Positions 14,760-24,600 of a stretch of DNA of 24,758 nucleotides are shown here, one piece after another; positions within the stretch are counted from its first letter, which is position 1, and the number at the start of each line of letters is the position of its first letter. Under the pieces are notes generated by a model. It did no database searches and was not told the origin of the DNA. It worked only from the letters and a program-made list of their open reading frames with translations. Origin of the DNA: DASWIG01 sp965371445. GTDB taxonomy: Bacteria; Acidobacteriota; Thermoanaerobaculia; Multivoradales; J023. Location of the stretch: positions 1 through 24,758 of the forward strand of contig CBDUYN010000155.1 of the NCBI GenBank assembly GCA_965371445.1. Reading direction: 5' to 3'. A program made the translations under genes and the position numbers.

Positions 14760-15182
14760 TTGGTCTTCGACACGAACGTCCTGGCCTATGCTCTGCTGGG
14801 TGTCCCGGAGCAACGCTCCGAGGCCCTCGAGTCTCTGCTGGCGACACCCGTGATCTGGGCCCCGGATTCCTTGCGGGCAGAGATGGTGAACGTCGTCTGG
14901 CAGTGGATTCGCTTTGGTCAGGTCGAGCTCGCCGCCGGGAGCCAGGTCCTGGAAGACACGGAGCTCCTGGTCACGCATTTCGTCCCCGCCTCCGAGCTCT
15001 GGCAGATCGCCCTGGAGCTTGCCGTCGCAGCGCGACATTCCCCCTACGACACCTTGTTCGTGGCGCTCGCGGCGGTCCACGAGGTGAAGGTGGTCACCTA
15101 CGACCGCGGCCTTCTGAAGCGATTCCCCGAGTGGACGATCACCGCTGCCGACTACCTTGCCGACCCAAGCCAAGGCCGCTGA
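14760..15182 (+). CDS. vapC: VapC-type PIN-domain ribonuclease toxin
   Basis: This 140-residue PIN-domain protein has all expected acidic residues: Asp4 in VFDTNVLAY, Glu41 in RAEMVN, Asp97 in SPYDTLFVALA and Asp115 in VVTYDRG. The TTG at 14760 gives the normal short N-terminus before the DTN motif, three bases after vapB, so translation is probably coupled. VapC proteins cleave specific RNAs, often tRNA or rRNA, and are held inactive by VapB. The gene looks intact, unlike the mntA-hepT pair elsewhere in the window. Confidence 0.92.
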   Translation: MVFDTNVLAYALLGVPEQRSEALESLLATPVIWAPDSLRAEMVNVVWQWIRFGQVELAAGSQVLEDTELLVTHFVPASELWQIALELAVAARHSPYDTLFVALAAVHEVKVVTYDRGLLKRFPEWTITAADYLADPSQGR

Positions 15183-15334
15183 CGCCTGCCCCGATCCTGC
15201 CGCATTCCCCCTCTGAAACGTCCCAATTCCGTCGACCCCCCGCCCGACGCGGATGCTCTGATCCTCCTGTGCCGGCCGGCCCTCGACGTGACAAGCTCGG
15301 CCGACTGGAACCTAACCCGGCGACGGAGGTGGAC

Positions 15335-18300
15335 ATGAACGGAGAGCTCGGAGCGCGGACCAAACGGCAGCCTACGCGGCCCGGGACGCAGCCTGCTCTA
15401 CGAAGAAGATGGAAGAAGATCGCGGCCTCGGTCCTCCTCGTCCTGGCGCTGGGTGCCGGCCTCGCCGCTGCCGCGCCTCCGACGCGTCCCGCCAAAGCCC
15501 GCGGCACGACGGTCGTCCCTGACGACTTCCTGCGCCGCTGGGACCCGGTGACGATCTTCTTCGACCGCGACCGGGGAGCCGCGGCCGGAGGTCCCGAGGA
15601 CGACCCCACGCGCCTCGTCACCCTGACCCCCGCACACCCCGGCGCCTACACCTGGCTCGACGCGCGCACCCTCCAGTTCAAGCCCGCCGAGCCCTGGCCG
15701 CCGCTACGACGCTTCACCTGGGCCGTCAAGGGCGGCGAGCGCGTCCGCCTGGCGACGCTGATGGCGCCGCCGCGCGCCACCGAGCCCGCCGACGGACGCG
15801 AAGGGCTCGACGCGGTCGAAGCCGTCACCCTCACCTTCCCCGAGCCTCTCGACCCCGCCGACCTCGCCAAGGCCGTGACCCTGGAGCTGCGTCCCCTGCC
15901 GGGCATCGGCGACGAGGACGCCCGCTGGCTCAACCTCGACGACTTCGAGATCAAGGTCATGGAACGTCAGACGCGCTCCGCGCCGGCGACCTACGTCCTG
16001 GCGCTTCACCAGCCGATTCCGCTCGGCACCCGCGTTCTCGTCCACTTCCGGCTCTCGCTCGACTCGACCGACGAGTCTTTCAGCCAGGTCTCGTTTCGGA
16101 CCGCCGAGCCCTTTCGCGCCGTCGGCTTCGGCTGCCGCGCCAACCGCTACCCCATAACACCCCAGGGCTCGCGCTACACCGTCGACCAGGCGATCCGCTG
16201 CCGGAGCGACGAGCGCGCCGTCGTCGTCGACTTCTCCGCCGAGGTAGACCCGGCCGAGCTCGATGCGATCCTCGGACGAAACCTCGTCCGCCTGTCGCCG
16301 AGCGTCGCGAACCTCACCTACGAGGTCGCCGGCAAGCGGCTCACCGTCGGCGGCGACTTCGCCCGCGAGACCGAGTACCGCGTGGCGATCGAGCCCGTTA
16401 CGCTCCACGACCGACAGCGCCGTCCACTCGACATGCACGGTGCGAGCGAGCTGTACCTCTACTTCCCGTCCGAGCCGGCGTATCTGCGCTGGGGTGCCGC
16501 CGAGGGGCTCGTCGAGCGCCACGGACCACAGCAGTTCCCCGTCCTCGGACGGGGCAACGAGGAGCTTGATTTGCGCCTCCATCCGGTGGATCCGTTCGAT
16601 CCGTCGTTCTGGCCCTTTCCCGAGCAGCCGGTGGTCCTCGACGAGTCGCTCCGGCCGCCAGGTCCGGGCGAGGAGCCCGAGCCGTGGACGTCGCTCGGAA
16701 CGCTTATCAATCCGCAGCAGCTGGCGCGGCAGATCTCGGCCCTCGGCTCGCCGCCCGTGTCGACGCTGGTCGACCTACCGCTCCGCCGCGAGGGCGGCGC
16801 GGCGCGCTTCGGCCTCGACCTCGCCGGCTACCTCGCCGAGGTCCGCGGCGAAGGACGCCCTGGCACCTACCTCGCCGGGCTGCGCCGCCTCGGGAAGTCG
16901 ACCGAGCGTGCCTGGGTCCGCGTCCAGGTGAGCGACCTCGCGCTCACCACGGTCGAGGAGCCGGACCGGGTAGTCTTCGCCGTCACCTCGCTCAAAACCG
17001 GCCGTCCGATCCCCGGCGCCCGGGTCCGGGTGCGCACAAGGCAGGAGAAGCCTTGCTTCGAAGGGACGACGGGCGCCGACGGCCGTCTCGTCTGGACCGT
17101 CCTCCCTTGCAAGGACCAGGTACGGCGCATCGAGGTGGTTTCCGGCGACGACGTCCTGACTCTTGACCCGCGCCGGGCACCCGACGTCTACCGCGACAAC
17201 CATTGGGCCGAGAGCCGGGAGACCTGGCTCCAGTGGACACAGTACGACCATGACCGCCGCGGTCCCGGCGCCGTGGTCCTCGCGCACCTTTTTACCGAGC
17301 GTCCGGTCTACCGTCCCGAAGAGCCGGTGCACGTCAAAGGGTATCTCCGAACACGCGAGGCCGGGCGCCTCAAACCGGTCACCGGCGACGGCTTCCTCGT
17401 GATCGACGGTCCCGGCGACCTCGAGTGGCGCATTCCCTTGACGCTCGGCCCCCGGGGGAGTTTTTACCACCTCTTCGACGAGGAGAAGCTCCCCACCGGC
17501 TCCTACACCGCCCGCTTCGAGCCCCGCCACCATCCACGGCCGCGCTCCGGGACGGTGACTTTTCGCAAGGAGGCCTACCGTCTGCCGCGCTTCGAGGTCC
17601 AACTCCACGGTCCCGAGCACCCGACGCTCGACGAGGCATTCGAGGTCGAGCTCACGGCGACCTACTACGCCGGCGGCCAGGTGAGCGAGCGGCCCGTGCG
17701 CTGGCGCGTCACCCAATTTCCCTACACCTGGCGTCCCCGGGCGCGGAAAGGTTTCTATTACTCCAGCGACGGACGCTACTCGCGCACCGGACGCTTCGAG
17801 TCGCGGCCGGCGATCGAAAAGGAAGACGTGACCGACGAGAACGGTGCCGCGAAGCTGCTCTTGAACCCGGCGCTCGAGCCGACGGCCCAGCCGCGCATCT
17901 ACGTCGTCGAGGCGACGGTCGTCGGCGCCGACGACCAGACGGTGACGGCGACCCAGCAGCTCGTGGCACTGCCGCCGTTCCTGCTCGGCTTGAAAGTCCC
18001 GCGTTATCTCGAAAGAGCCGAGGCGATCGAGCCCGAGGTGATCGTCGTCGGCCCCGGCGACGAGCTCCTGGAGGGCCAGGAGGTGACGGTCAGGCTCCTT
18101 CACCGCCAGTGGCACTCGCACCTGCGGGCGAGCGACTTCTCCGACGGCGTCGCCCGCTACGTCACCGACGTCGTCGACGAGCCGGTTCTGGAAGAAAAGC
18201 TTTCGAGCGGCGCGGAGCCGGTGAAGCTCCGCCTGCCCATCGAGGAGGCCGGCGTCTATCTCGTCGAGATCGAGTCGCGCGACCGCCTCGGACGCATCCA

Positions 18301-21154
18301 GGTCGTCGCCGTCGACCTCTACGCCGGCGGCGAGGAGCCGGTAGGCTGGGCGAAGCCGTCGACACAGGTTTTCGAGGTCGCCACCGACAAGAGCGAGTAC
18401 CGTCCCGGGGAGACGGCGAACCTGGTCTTGAAAAGCCCCTTTCAGAACGCCGAGGTCTTGGCCGTCGTCGAGGCTCCGGAAGGCAACCGCTACGAGTGGC
18501 TGCCGGTGCGCGGCGGCAAGGCGGCCTATGCGGTGCCGGTCCTCGGCACCTACACGCCCCGCCTGCCGGTGCATTTCATCCTGATGCGCGGACGACTTGT
18601 TGGGACACGTCCTCTGCCGGGGAGCTCGACCGACCTGGGGAAGCCGGCGACGATGGCGTCGACGGCATGGGTCCGGGTGAAGCCGGTCGACAACATGGTG
18701 GAAGTCAAGCTCGAGCATCCGGGAAAAGCTCTACCGGGCCAGACGATCGAGGTTTCGATCGACCTGCGCGACCCGGACGGCGCGCCGCTCGCGGGCGAGG
18801 TGACGCTCTGGCTCGTCGACCAGGCGGTGCTGGCGCTCGGCAAGGAGCAGCGGCTCGATCCGTTGCCCGACTTCATCACGCCCGTCAAGAGCCATCTTGA
18901 GGTCCACGACACGCGGGGCCTCGCCTTTGGCGAGATGCCGTTTGCCGACGAGCCGGGGGGCGGCGAGGGCGAGGAAGGCAAAGGCGTGCTCGACCGGCAG
19001 ACCGTGCGGCGCCACTTTCAACCGGTTCCCTACTTCAACCCGGCGATCGAGGTGGGCGACGATGGCCATGCCCGCGTCGAGGTCGAGCTGCCGGACAACC
19101 TCACGAACTTCAAGCTGCGCGCCAAGGCGATCACGCCCGAGCGCTTCGGTGTCGCCAAGGGACACCTGGAGGTGCGCCTGCCGGTGATCGTCCAGCCGGC
19201 TTTGCCGCGCTTCGTCCGTCCCGGGGACCGGTTCCTCGCCGGGGCGATCGGACGAATCGTCGAAGGCGAGGGCGGACCGGGACGCGTCGAGGCACAATTC
19301 GAAGGCGTCGACCTTGAAGGCGAGGCGTCGCGGGAGCTCTCGTGGCTGCCGGAGCGTCCGGAGCGGTTAACGTTTCCCGTCGCGGTGCCGACGCCGCCCT
19401 ACGACGAGGACGGCCGGTTGAGCCGCGAAGAGGTCTTGTTCCGGGTGGCCGTCGAGCGCCTCTCCGACGGCGCGGGCGACGCTTTCGAGGTTCGCCTCCC
19501 GATCCGCGACGACCGCGACCGGGTGCGTTTGAAAGCCTTGGGAGAGCTCCTGCCCGGCAAGCCTTTCAAGCTGCCGGACGCCGAGGAGCCGGTCCGCCCC
19601 GGCTCGTTGCGGCGGACGGTCCTCGTCTCCGACCAGCCGGGTCTCGTCGGCATGGCGTCGGGCCTGTCGTTTCTCCTGCAATATCCGTACGGTTGTACGG
19701 AGCAGCGGGTGAGCCGCGCCCGGGCGCAGCTGGCGCTCCGTGCCTTCCGCGACGTCCTGCACCAAGAGGATGACGACGCGGCGATCGATCGAGCGGTCAA
19801 CGACACGCTCCGGTGGATCGGCCAAGTCGTCCAGCCGAACGGCCTGACGGCCTACTGGCCCGGATCGCAAGGTTATGTTTCGCTGACGGCCTGGGTGGTC
19901 GAATTCCTGGTCGAAGCACGGGACGGGGGTTATGCGGTCGACGAGGAGCTTTTCGGAACGCTCAAGGGCTCGCTCGCCCAGGCGCTGCGCTCCGACTACA
20001 GCCATTTCATCGACGGCGAGTCCTGGGCCGAGCGGGTGTGGGCGCTCCAGGCGCTCTCTTCGGCGGGGGCGTTCGACGAGTCCTACGGGGCGGAGCTGTC
20101 GCGAAAGTCCCAGTACCTGGACCTGGAAGGCGTCGCGGGCGTCCTCTTGGCTTTTGGCCGTGCCCAGCACGGTTCGCTGGCGACCGGTCCGCTGACGGCG
20201 GAGCTCTGGGACGGCGTCGTGATCCGTCTTCACCAGGGTCAGGAGATCTACGGCGGCCTCCAGAAGCGGCGAACGACGAGAAACGGCTTGATCCTGCCGA
20301 GCGAGACACGGACGCTCGCGTCGCTCGTACGGGCGCTCGGACGCTACGAGGGCTCCGATCCGCGCTTCCAGAAGCTGGTCGACGCGTTGGTCCACCTGGG
20401 CCGTGGCGACGGCTGGGGGACGACGAACGCCAACGCGGCGGCGCTTCTCGCCTTGACCGACGTCTTGAAGCCGCCGTTCTCAGGGACGGCGCAGCAGGAG
20501 GTCGAGGTGACGCTTCCGGGAAGCGGTGGGCGGTTGCGTCTCGCTGCGTCCTCGCCGACGGCGTATTTCGTCGGGACGGCGACCGGGCCGGGCGAGGTGC
20601 GCCGTCTCGGCGGCGGGGAGCGTCCGCTCGTGGTGCGGGCGGAAACGAGCTATTTTCCCGAGGCCGACGGCTCGCAGGTCGCACCGCGCCGCGACGGCTT
20701 CGTCGTCGAGCGGGAGCTCCTGTTACAGACGACGGATCCGCCACAACGGATCGACCTGACCGAGCCGGGGCGGACCGTCGAGCTCGCGGTCGGCGACGTC
20801 GTCGAGGAGCACGTCCGGGTGGTCAATCCCGCGGACCGCTTCTACGTCGCGGTGGTGATCCCGCTCGCGGCGGGCGTCGAGCCCTTGAACCCGAACCTGG
20901 CGACGGCGCCGCCGGAGGCGCGTGCGTCGGGGCAGCTGACGCTTCAACCGACGTACGTGGCGTTTCTCGACGAGAAGATCGCGTTCTATTACAACTCGTT
21001 GCCGAAGGGGACCTACGACTTCTACGTCCGGACGCGGGCGACGGTGGTGGGCTCGTTCATCCAGCCGCCGGCCAAAGCCGAGATGATGTACGACGGCTCG
21101 GTCGCCGGGGGCTCGGCAGGGGCGCGGATCGTGGTGGAGCGTCCTGGGGAGTAG
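15335..21154 (+). CDS. Alpha-2-macroglobulin family protein with intact thioester motif
   Basis: This is a 1,939-residue protein. GGAGGTG precedes the ATG at 15335. An N-terminal basic segment and hydrophobic stretch (IAASVLLVLALGAGLAAAA, residues 29-47) form a signal peptide without a lipobox cysteine, so it is exported and probably periplasmic or surface-held. Several macroglobulin-like domains follow. An acidic, glycine-rich stretch near 1205-1218 may be the bait or an exposed linker. The A2M domain around 1230-1310 contains NLTNFKLRAKAITPERFGVA. The thioester motif CTEQ (Cys1454, Gln1457) lies in YPYGCTEQRVSRARAQLALR, followed by the helical thioester domain (GLTAYWPGSQGYVSLTAWVV) and a receptor-like C-terminus (GTYDFYVRTRATVVGSF). 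Bacterial relatives trap proteases attacking the envelope. The usual partner, penicillin-binding protein 1C, is not adjacent. Confidence 0.93.
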   Translation: MNGELGARTKRQPTRPGTQPALRRRWKKIAASVLLVLALGAGLAAAAPPTRPAKARGTTVVPDDFLRRWDPVTIFFDRDRGAAAGGPEDDPTRLVTLTPAHPGAYTWLDARTLQFKPAEPWPPLRRFTWAVKGGERVRLATLMAPPRATEPADGREGLDAVEAVTLTFPEPLDPADLAKAVTLELRPLPGIGDEDARWLNLDDFEIKVMERQTRSAPATYVLALHQPIPLGTRVLVHFRLSLDSTDESFSQVSFRTAEPFRAVGFGCRANRYPITPQGSRYTVDQAIRCRSDERAVVVDFSAEVDPAELDAILGRNLVRLSPSVANLTYEVAGKRLTVGGDFARETEYRVAIEPVTLHDRQRRPLDMHGASELYLYFPSEPAYLRWGAAEGLVERHGPQQFPVLGRGNEELDLRLHPVDPFDPSFWPFPEQPVVLDESLRPPGPGEEPEPWTSLGTLINPQQLARQISALGSPPVSTLVDLPLRREGGAARFGLDLAGYLAEVRGEGRPGTYLAGLRRLGKSTERAWVRVQVSDLALTTVEEPDRVVFAVTSLKTGRPIPGARVRVRTRQEKPCFEGTTGADGRLVWTVLPCKDQVRRIEVVSGDDVLTLDPRRAPDVYRDNHWAESRETWLQWTQYDHDRRGPGAVVLAHLFTERPVYRPEEPVHVKGYLRTREAGRLKPVTGDGFLVIDGPGDLEWRIPLTLGPRGSFYHLFDEEKLPTGSYTARFEPRHHPRPRSGTVTFRKEAYRLPRFEVQLHGPEHPTLDEAFEVELTATYYAGGQVSERPVRWRVTQFPYTWRPRARKGFYYSSDGRYSRTGRFESRPAIEKEDVTDENGAAKLLLNPALEPTAQPRIYVVEATVVGADDQTVTATQQLVALPPFLLGLKVPRYLERAEAIEPEVIVVGPGDELLEGQEVTVRLLHRQWHSHLRASDFSDGVARYVTDVVDEPVLEEKLSSGAEPVKLRLPIEEAGVYLVEIESRDRLGRIQVVAVDLYAGGEEPVGWAKPSTQVFEVATDKSEYRPGETANLVLKSPFQNAEVLAVVEAPEGNRYEWLPVRGGKAAYAVPVLGTYTPRLPVHFILMRGRLVGTRPLPGSSTDLGKPATMASTAWVRVKPVDNMVEVKLEHPGKALPGQTIEVSIDLRDPDGAPLAGEVTLWLVDQAVLALGKEQRLDPLPDFITPVKSHLEVHDTRGLAFGEMPFADEPGGGEGEEGKGVLDRQTVRRHFQPVPYFNPAIEVGDDGHARVEVELPDNLTNFKLRAKAITPERFGVAKGHLEVRLPVIVQPALPRFVRPGDRFLAGAIGRIVEGEGGPGRVEAQFEGVDLEGEASRELSWLPERPERLTFPVAVPTPPYDEDGRLSREEVLFRVAVERLSDGAGDAFEVRLPIRDDRDRVRLKALGELLPGKPFKLPDAEEPVRPGSLRRTVLVSDQPGLVGMASGLSFLLQYPYGCTEQRVSRARAQLALRAFRDVLHQEDDDAAIDRAVNDTLRWIGQVVQPNGLTAYWPGSQGYVSLTAWVVEFLVEARDGGYAVDEELFGTLKGSLAQALRSDYSHFIDGESWAERVWALQALSSAGAFDESYGAELSRKSQYLDLEGVAGVLLAFGRAQHGSLATGPLTAELWDGVVIRLHQGQEIYGGLQKRRTTRNGLILPSETRTLASLVRALGRYEGSDPRFQKLVDALVHLGRGDGWGTTNANAAALLALTDVLKPPFSGTAQQEVEVTLPGSGGRLRLAASSPTAYFVGTATGPGEVRRLGGGERPLVVRAETSYFPEADGSQVAPRRDGFVVERELLLQTTDPPQRIDLTEPGRTVELAVGDVVEEHVRVVNPADRFYVAVVIPLAAGVEPLNPNLATAPPEARASGQLTLQPTYVAFLDEKIAFYYNSLPKGTYDFYVRTRATVVGSFIQPPAKAEMMYDGSVAGGSAGARIVVERPGE

Positions 21155-21197
21155 CTCGGGACAGACGAGCGGGTCATGGTTGCCTCGGCGATCGGGC

Positions 21198-21227
21198 AAA
21201 AAAAAGCATGCCGGCAAGCCGTCATGC
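21198..21227 (-). terminator. Strong minus-strand rho-independent terminator
   Basis: GCATGCCGGC and GCCGTCATGC form a 10-bp stem with one mismatch and a two-base loop. On the minus strand the stem is followed directly by eight T residues. It ends transcripts coming from the right, that is from the sensor kinase or from the structured element at 21263-21460, and lies 458 bp beyond the kinase stop codon. Confidence 0.8.
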
Positions 21228-21262
21228 ACATCAGAACAGAGGATTTCCCTCCCCAACAAAAA

Positions 21263-21460
21263 CGTCGAACACAGGGTCGTGAAGCTCCAGGCTCCCTTGG
21301 CTCAGCCCCTCGTGGGCGCCGGGGGGGGAGGTAGGCTTTGGGTGGGATTTGGTGGAAGCTTTGTCAGGTAGGTTGGTTGGGGTGGGACAACCGGAGGGCG
21401 GCTGCCTCCGCAAGAGGCTCAACCCAAGGACCCTGGAGCTTCATCACCCTGTGTTCGTCG
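21263..21460. repeat. Long-armed imperfect inverted repeat (candidate structured RNA or MITE)
   Basis: The left arm from 21263 (CGTCGAACACAGGGT, then TGAAGCTCCAGG) and the reverse complement of the right arm ending at 21460 (CGACGAACACAGGGT, then TGAAGCTCCAGG) match at 26 of the outer 29 positions, and the similarity continues inward with bulges through CCTTGG and AGCC. The whole is about 198 bp, with a middle that is very G-rich on the plus strand and C/A-rich on the minus strand. On the minus strand it would fold as a long rod with internal loops and an unpaired C/A-rich apex, ending 36 bp before the T-tract terminator stem. No transposase, and no clear target-site duplication at either end. 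Confidence 0.75.
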
Positions 21461-21620
21461 TAGTCAAGTCTTTCAGTTCCCTCGAAAGTCGTCGGCCTTG
21501 CAGCCGTTTCACCAACTCTTTAAGCAAAAGGCGTGCCAGGGTACGTCGGCGGCCCTGGGGCCGGTTCCGTGAGGGTCGCGCGGGTGGAAAGCGCCCGGAG
21601 CAAGACCGGAGGCCGTGCTT

Positions 21621-21642
21621 TTTCCGGACAAGTGTCCGGAAA
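21621..21642. promoter_or_regulatory. Perfect 22-bp palindrome with a two-base centre
   Basis: TTTCCGGACA and TGTCCGGAAA are exact reverse complements around a two-base centre. There is no T-tract on either side, so it is more like a dimeric regulator's operator or a dispersed palindromic repeat than a terminator. It lies 43 bp beyond the sensor-kinase stop. Confidence 0.6.
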
Positions 21643-21654
21643 CTGAACACCTCC

Positions 21655-21684
21655 GACCCGCCGGCCGAGGCCTGTCGGCGGGTC
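21655..21684 (-). other. Hairpin directly after the sensor-kinase stop codon
   Basis: GACCCGCCG at 21655-21663 and CGGCGGGTC at 21676-21684 pair perfectly around a 12-base GC-rich loop. The stem touches the stop codon at 21685-21687 of the minus-strand kinase. No T-tract follows, so it would be a 3'-end stem or a weak terminator. Confidence 0.5.
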
Positions 21685-24600
21685 CTACCTGGGGGAACCG
21701 GCGCCGGGAGGCTGCGGTAGGGAGATGCAGAAGCGGGTGCCTTTTCCCTTGCCCTCGGATTCGACCCAGATCCTGCCGCCGTGGAGCTCGACGATCCGCT
21801 TTGCGAGGTAAAGGCCGAAGCCGGTCCCGGCGGCCTGAGGGTCCAGCTGCTCGAAGAGCCCGAAGACCACCGAGTGATAGCGCGGCTCGATGCCGAGACC
21901 GTTGTCCTGACAGAAGACGACGCACCCGCAGTCTTGCGCGCGCGTGCCGATCACGATCCGCGGCGCCGGCTCCTCGCTCAGGAAGCCGAGGGCGTTCTTG
22001 AGCAGGTGCAGAAGCACTTGACGCAGGCGGTCGCGGTTCCCGAGGACCGTGGGCAGCCGGGCGGCGACTTCCACCTCCGCACCTCGTTCCGCGATCGGCG
22101 TGGCGAGCGCCTTCACGGCTTCAAGGGCCACCTCTCGAAGCGGCACTTCCTTGAAGTCGCCGAGGCCGTCGCCGAGCTCCGAGACCTCGAAGAGGTCGTC
22201 GAGCAGCCGGTGCATCAGGCGAGCTGCCTCGCGGATCTGCCGGCTGTCCTGGTCAAAGCCGTCCGCGTCGCCGTCCTTGAAACGCCGCCTGAGGAAGCCG
22301 AGGAAGGAGGTGATCGTCACCAGAGGGCTACGCAGGTCGTGGGCGAGCGTGTAGTTGATCTGGCGCAGCTCGGCGATTCGCGCTTTGACCTCCTTCGCCT
22401 GGGAATCGAGGCGGAGGCTGATCGCGCGCTCGTCCAGGAATTTTCGCCGCTGCGCCCACGCATAGCCCCACAGGGCGCCGGCGATCGTCAGGCCGTAGAG
22501 CGACTTGGCCCACCAGGTCTTCCAGGGCGGCGGCCGGACGACGATCGAAACCGTCGCCTCCTCGTCGCTCCACACCCCGTCGTGGTTCGACGACTTGACG
22601 CGGAAGACGTAGGATCCCGGAGCAAGGTTCGAATACTGGGCCGCGGGCTGACCGGGACGGGGCTCCCGCCAGTCGTCGTCAAAACCGTCGAGACGGTAGA
22701 CGAAGCCGTTCTGGCGCGGATTCGCATAGTGCAGCGCAGCGAACTCGACGGTTAAGACGTAGTCGCGGTGGCTCAGGACGACCTCGCGGGCGGTGACGAT
22801 CGATTCTTCAAGCGGCGAGGACGGATCGATCCACCGTGGACGCACCGACTCGTGGAAGAGGCGAAAGTCGGTCAGCACCGTCCGGGGAGGGTCGGGGTTC
22901 GAGGTGATTTCGCCCGGAAAGAAGCTGTTGAAGCCCTCGACGCCGCCGAAGAACATCTCGGTGCTGGGGCTCAGGAAGAACGACCCGGAGGTAAAGACGA
23001 ACCCCTGGACACCGTCGTCGGCGTCGAAGACCTGGATCGATCCTTCGTCGGTATCGAAGCGGCAGAGGCCGCGGGAGGTGGAGAGCCACAGGAATCCTAC
23101 CTCGTCCTCCAGGATGGCGAAGATCGAGTCGTTGGGCAGGCCGTCGGCGGTCGTGTAGCGGCGAAAGCGTCGGCCATTGGCATCGAGGAGGTTCAAGCCA
23201 GCGTTGTAGGTGCCGACCCAGAGCCTTCCGCGGCGGTCCTCGAGGAGAGCGGCGAGGTTGTCGATCGAAAGGCTCGCCGGATCCTCAGGGTCGTGGCGTA
23301 GGCGGCTGAAACGGCCGTCGGGGCTGCGGCGTACGAGGCCGCCGCCATCGGAGGCCAGCCAGAGGACGCCGTCGCTGTCCTCGAGGACGGCGTGGACCGG
23401 CAGGTCGCCCGGCGCCGCCGGATCCTCCTCTCCCGGCGGGAAGCGCTTGAAACTCTCGCTGGCGCGGTTGAAGAGGGCGACGCCTCCGAGGGTGCCAACC
23501 CACAGGCCTCCGGTCCGGTCCTCGTAGAGGGTCCAGACCAGGTCGTTCGGCAGGCTCGTCGCATCGTTGCCGTCGTGGCGCAGGGTGGAGAAGGTCCCGC
23601 TTCCGCGATCGAGACGGGCGAGGCCGCCCCAGGTCCCGATCCAAAAGTTCCCGTCGTGGTCTTCCAGCACCGCGCTCACCGTGCCCTGCGGCAGGGCGTC
23701 GGGGTCGGCCGGGTCGGGAGCGTAGTACGTCACCTCGCCGGTGCGGCGGTCGATCCGGTCGAGTCCGTGTTCGTAGGTCCCGACCCAGAGCACACCCGCG
23801 GAGTCCTCGTAGAGCGCCCAGGTCGCCGCCGAGACGAGCGAGTGCTCGCGGCCCGGACGCGGCCGCCACGTGGTGAACTGCTCGCGCGAATGGTCGAGCT
23901 TGTCGAGCCCGGCGTAGTGGGCAATCCACAAGAGCCCGGTTCGGTCCTCGCGGATGGCGAGGATCGAGTCGTTGCCCAGGCTCTCTTCGTCGAAGGGGTT
24001 GTGCCGGGAGAAGGCGATCTCGTCCGAGCCGCTTTCAAGGCGGCCCAGGCCCTCGACCTCGTAGCCGATCCACAGATCCCCCCGGCGGTCCAGGTGGAGC
24101 GCTATCGCCCGATCCTCGACGCCGCCGAAAACGGCCAGGCCGCCGTCGGTGTCGAGGTGCAGGAGCCCGCCGTCGCTGGCGATCCAGAGTCCCCCCCGGG
24201 GGTCTTCACAAATGTCGTGGACGATCGTCCGCAGCTCGTCCGCGGCGCCGGCCTCCTGGCCGTAGCACGAGAAGGTGCCGTCGGACCTCTCCAGCCGGCA
24301 GAGACCCGTCTCGGTCCCGACCCAGAACCGGCCGCCGCTGTCCTCGAAAAGCGCCATCACCGAGCCGTCACCGGCTGGAGCCGCGGCGGCCTGTGGATAG
24401 GGGGTGACGGTACCGTCTCCCGGGTCGAAGACACCGAGCCCTGCCTCCGTGCCAATCCACAGAGATCCCGAGCTGTCCTCCAGGATCGACCAGATCGGTG
24501 GCTGGCTGGGGCCGTGCTCGCCGAACCTGAGCAAAAAGCGTTCGAAGCGCTCTTCCTGGTGCAGGTAGCGATAGAGGCCGGTGTTGTTGGTACCGAGCCA

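Larger units (their letters stand above)
21155..21684. other. 530-bp non-coding gap with structured elements
   Basis: No convincing gene lies between the alpha-2-macroglobulin and the sensor kinase. The gap holds a minus-strand terminator at 21198-21227, a long-armed inverted repeat at 21263-21460, a perfect palindrome at 21621-21642 and a hairpin at 21655-21684. A minus-strand frame ending near 21444 has a helical tail (LLLKELVKRLQGRRLSRELK) that looks somewhat protein-like but has no start with a ribosome binding site and overlaps the right arm of the inverted repeat. Confidence 0.7.

Noticed and set aside
21263..21460. 6S RNA, SRP RNA, RNase P RNA or tmRNA
   Set aside because: The size and rod shape recall 6S RNA, but I could not find the conserved elements of any of these families, and the C/A-rich apex does not fit them.
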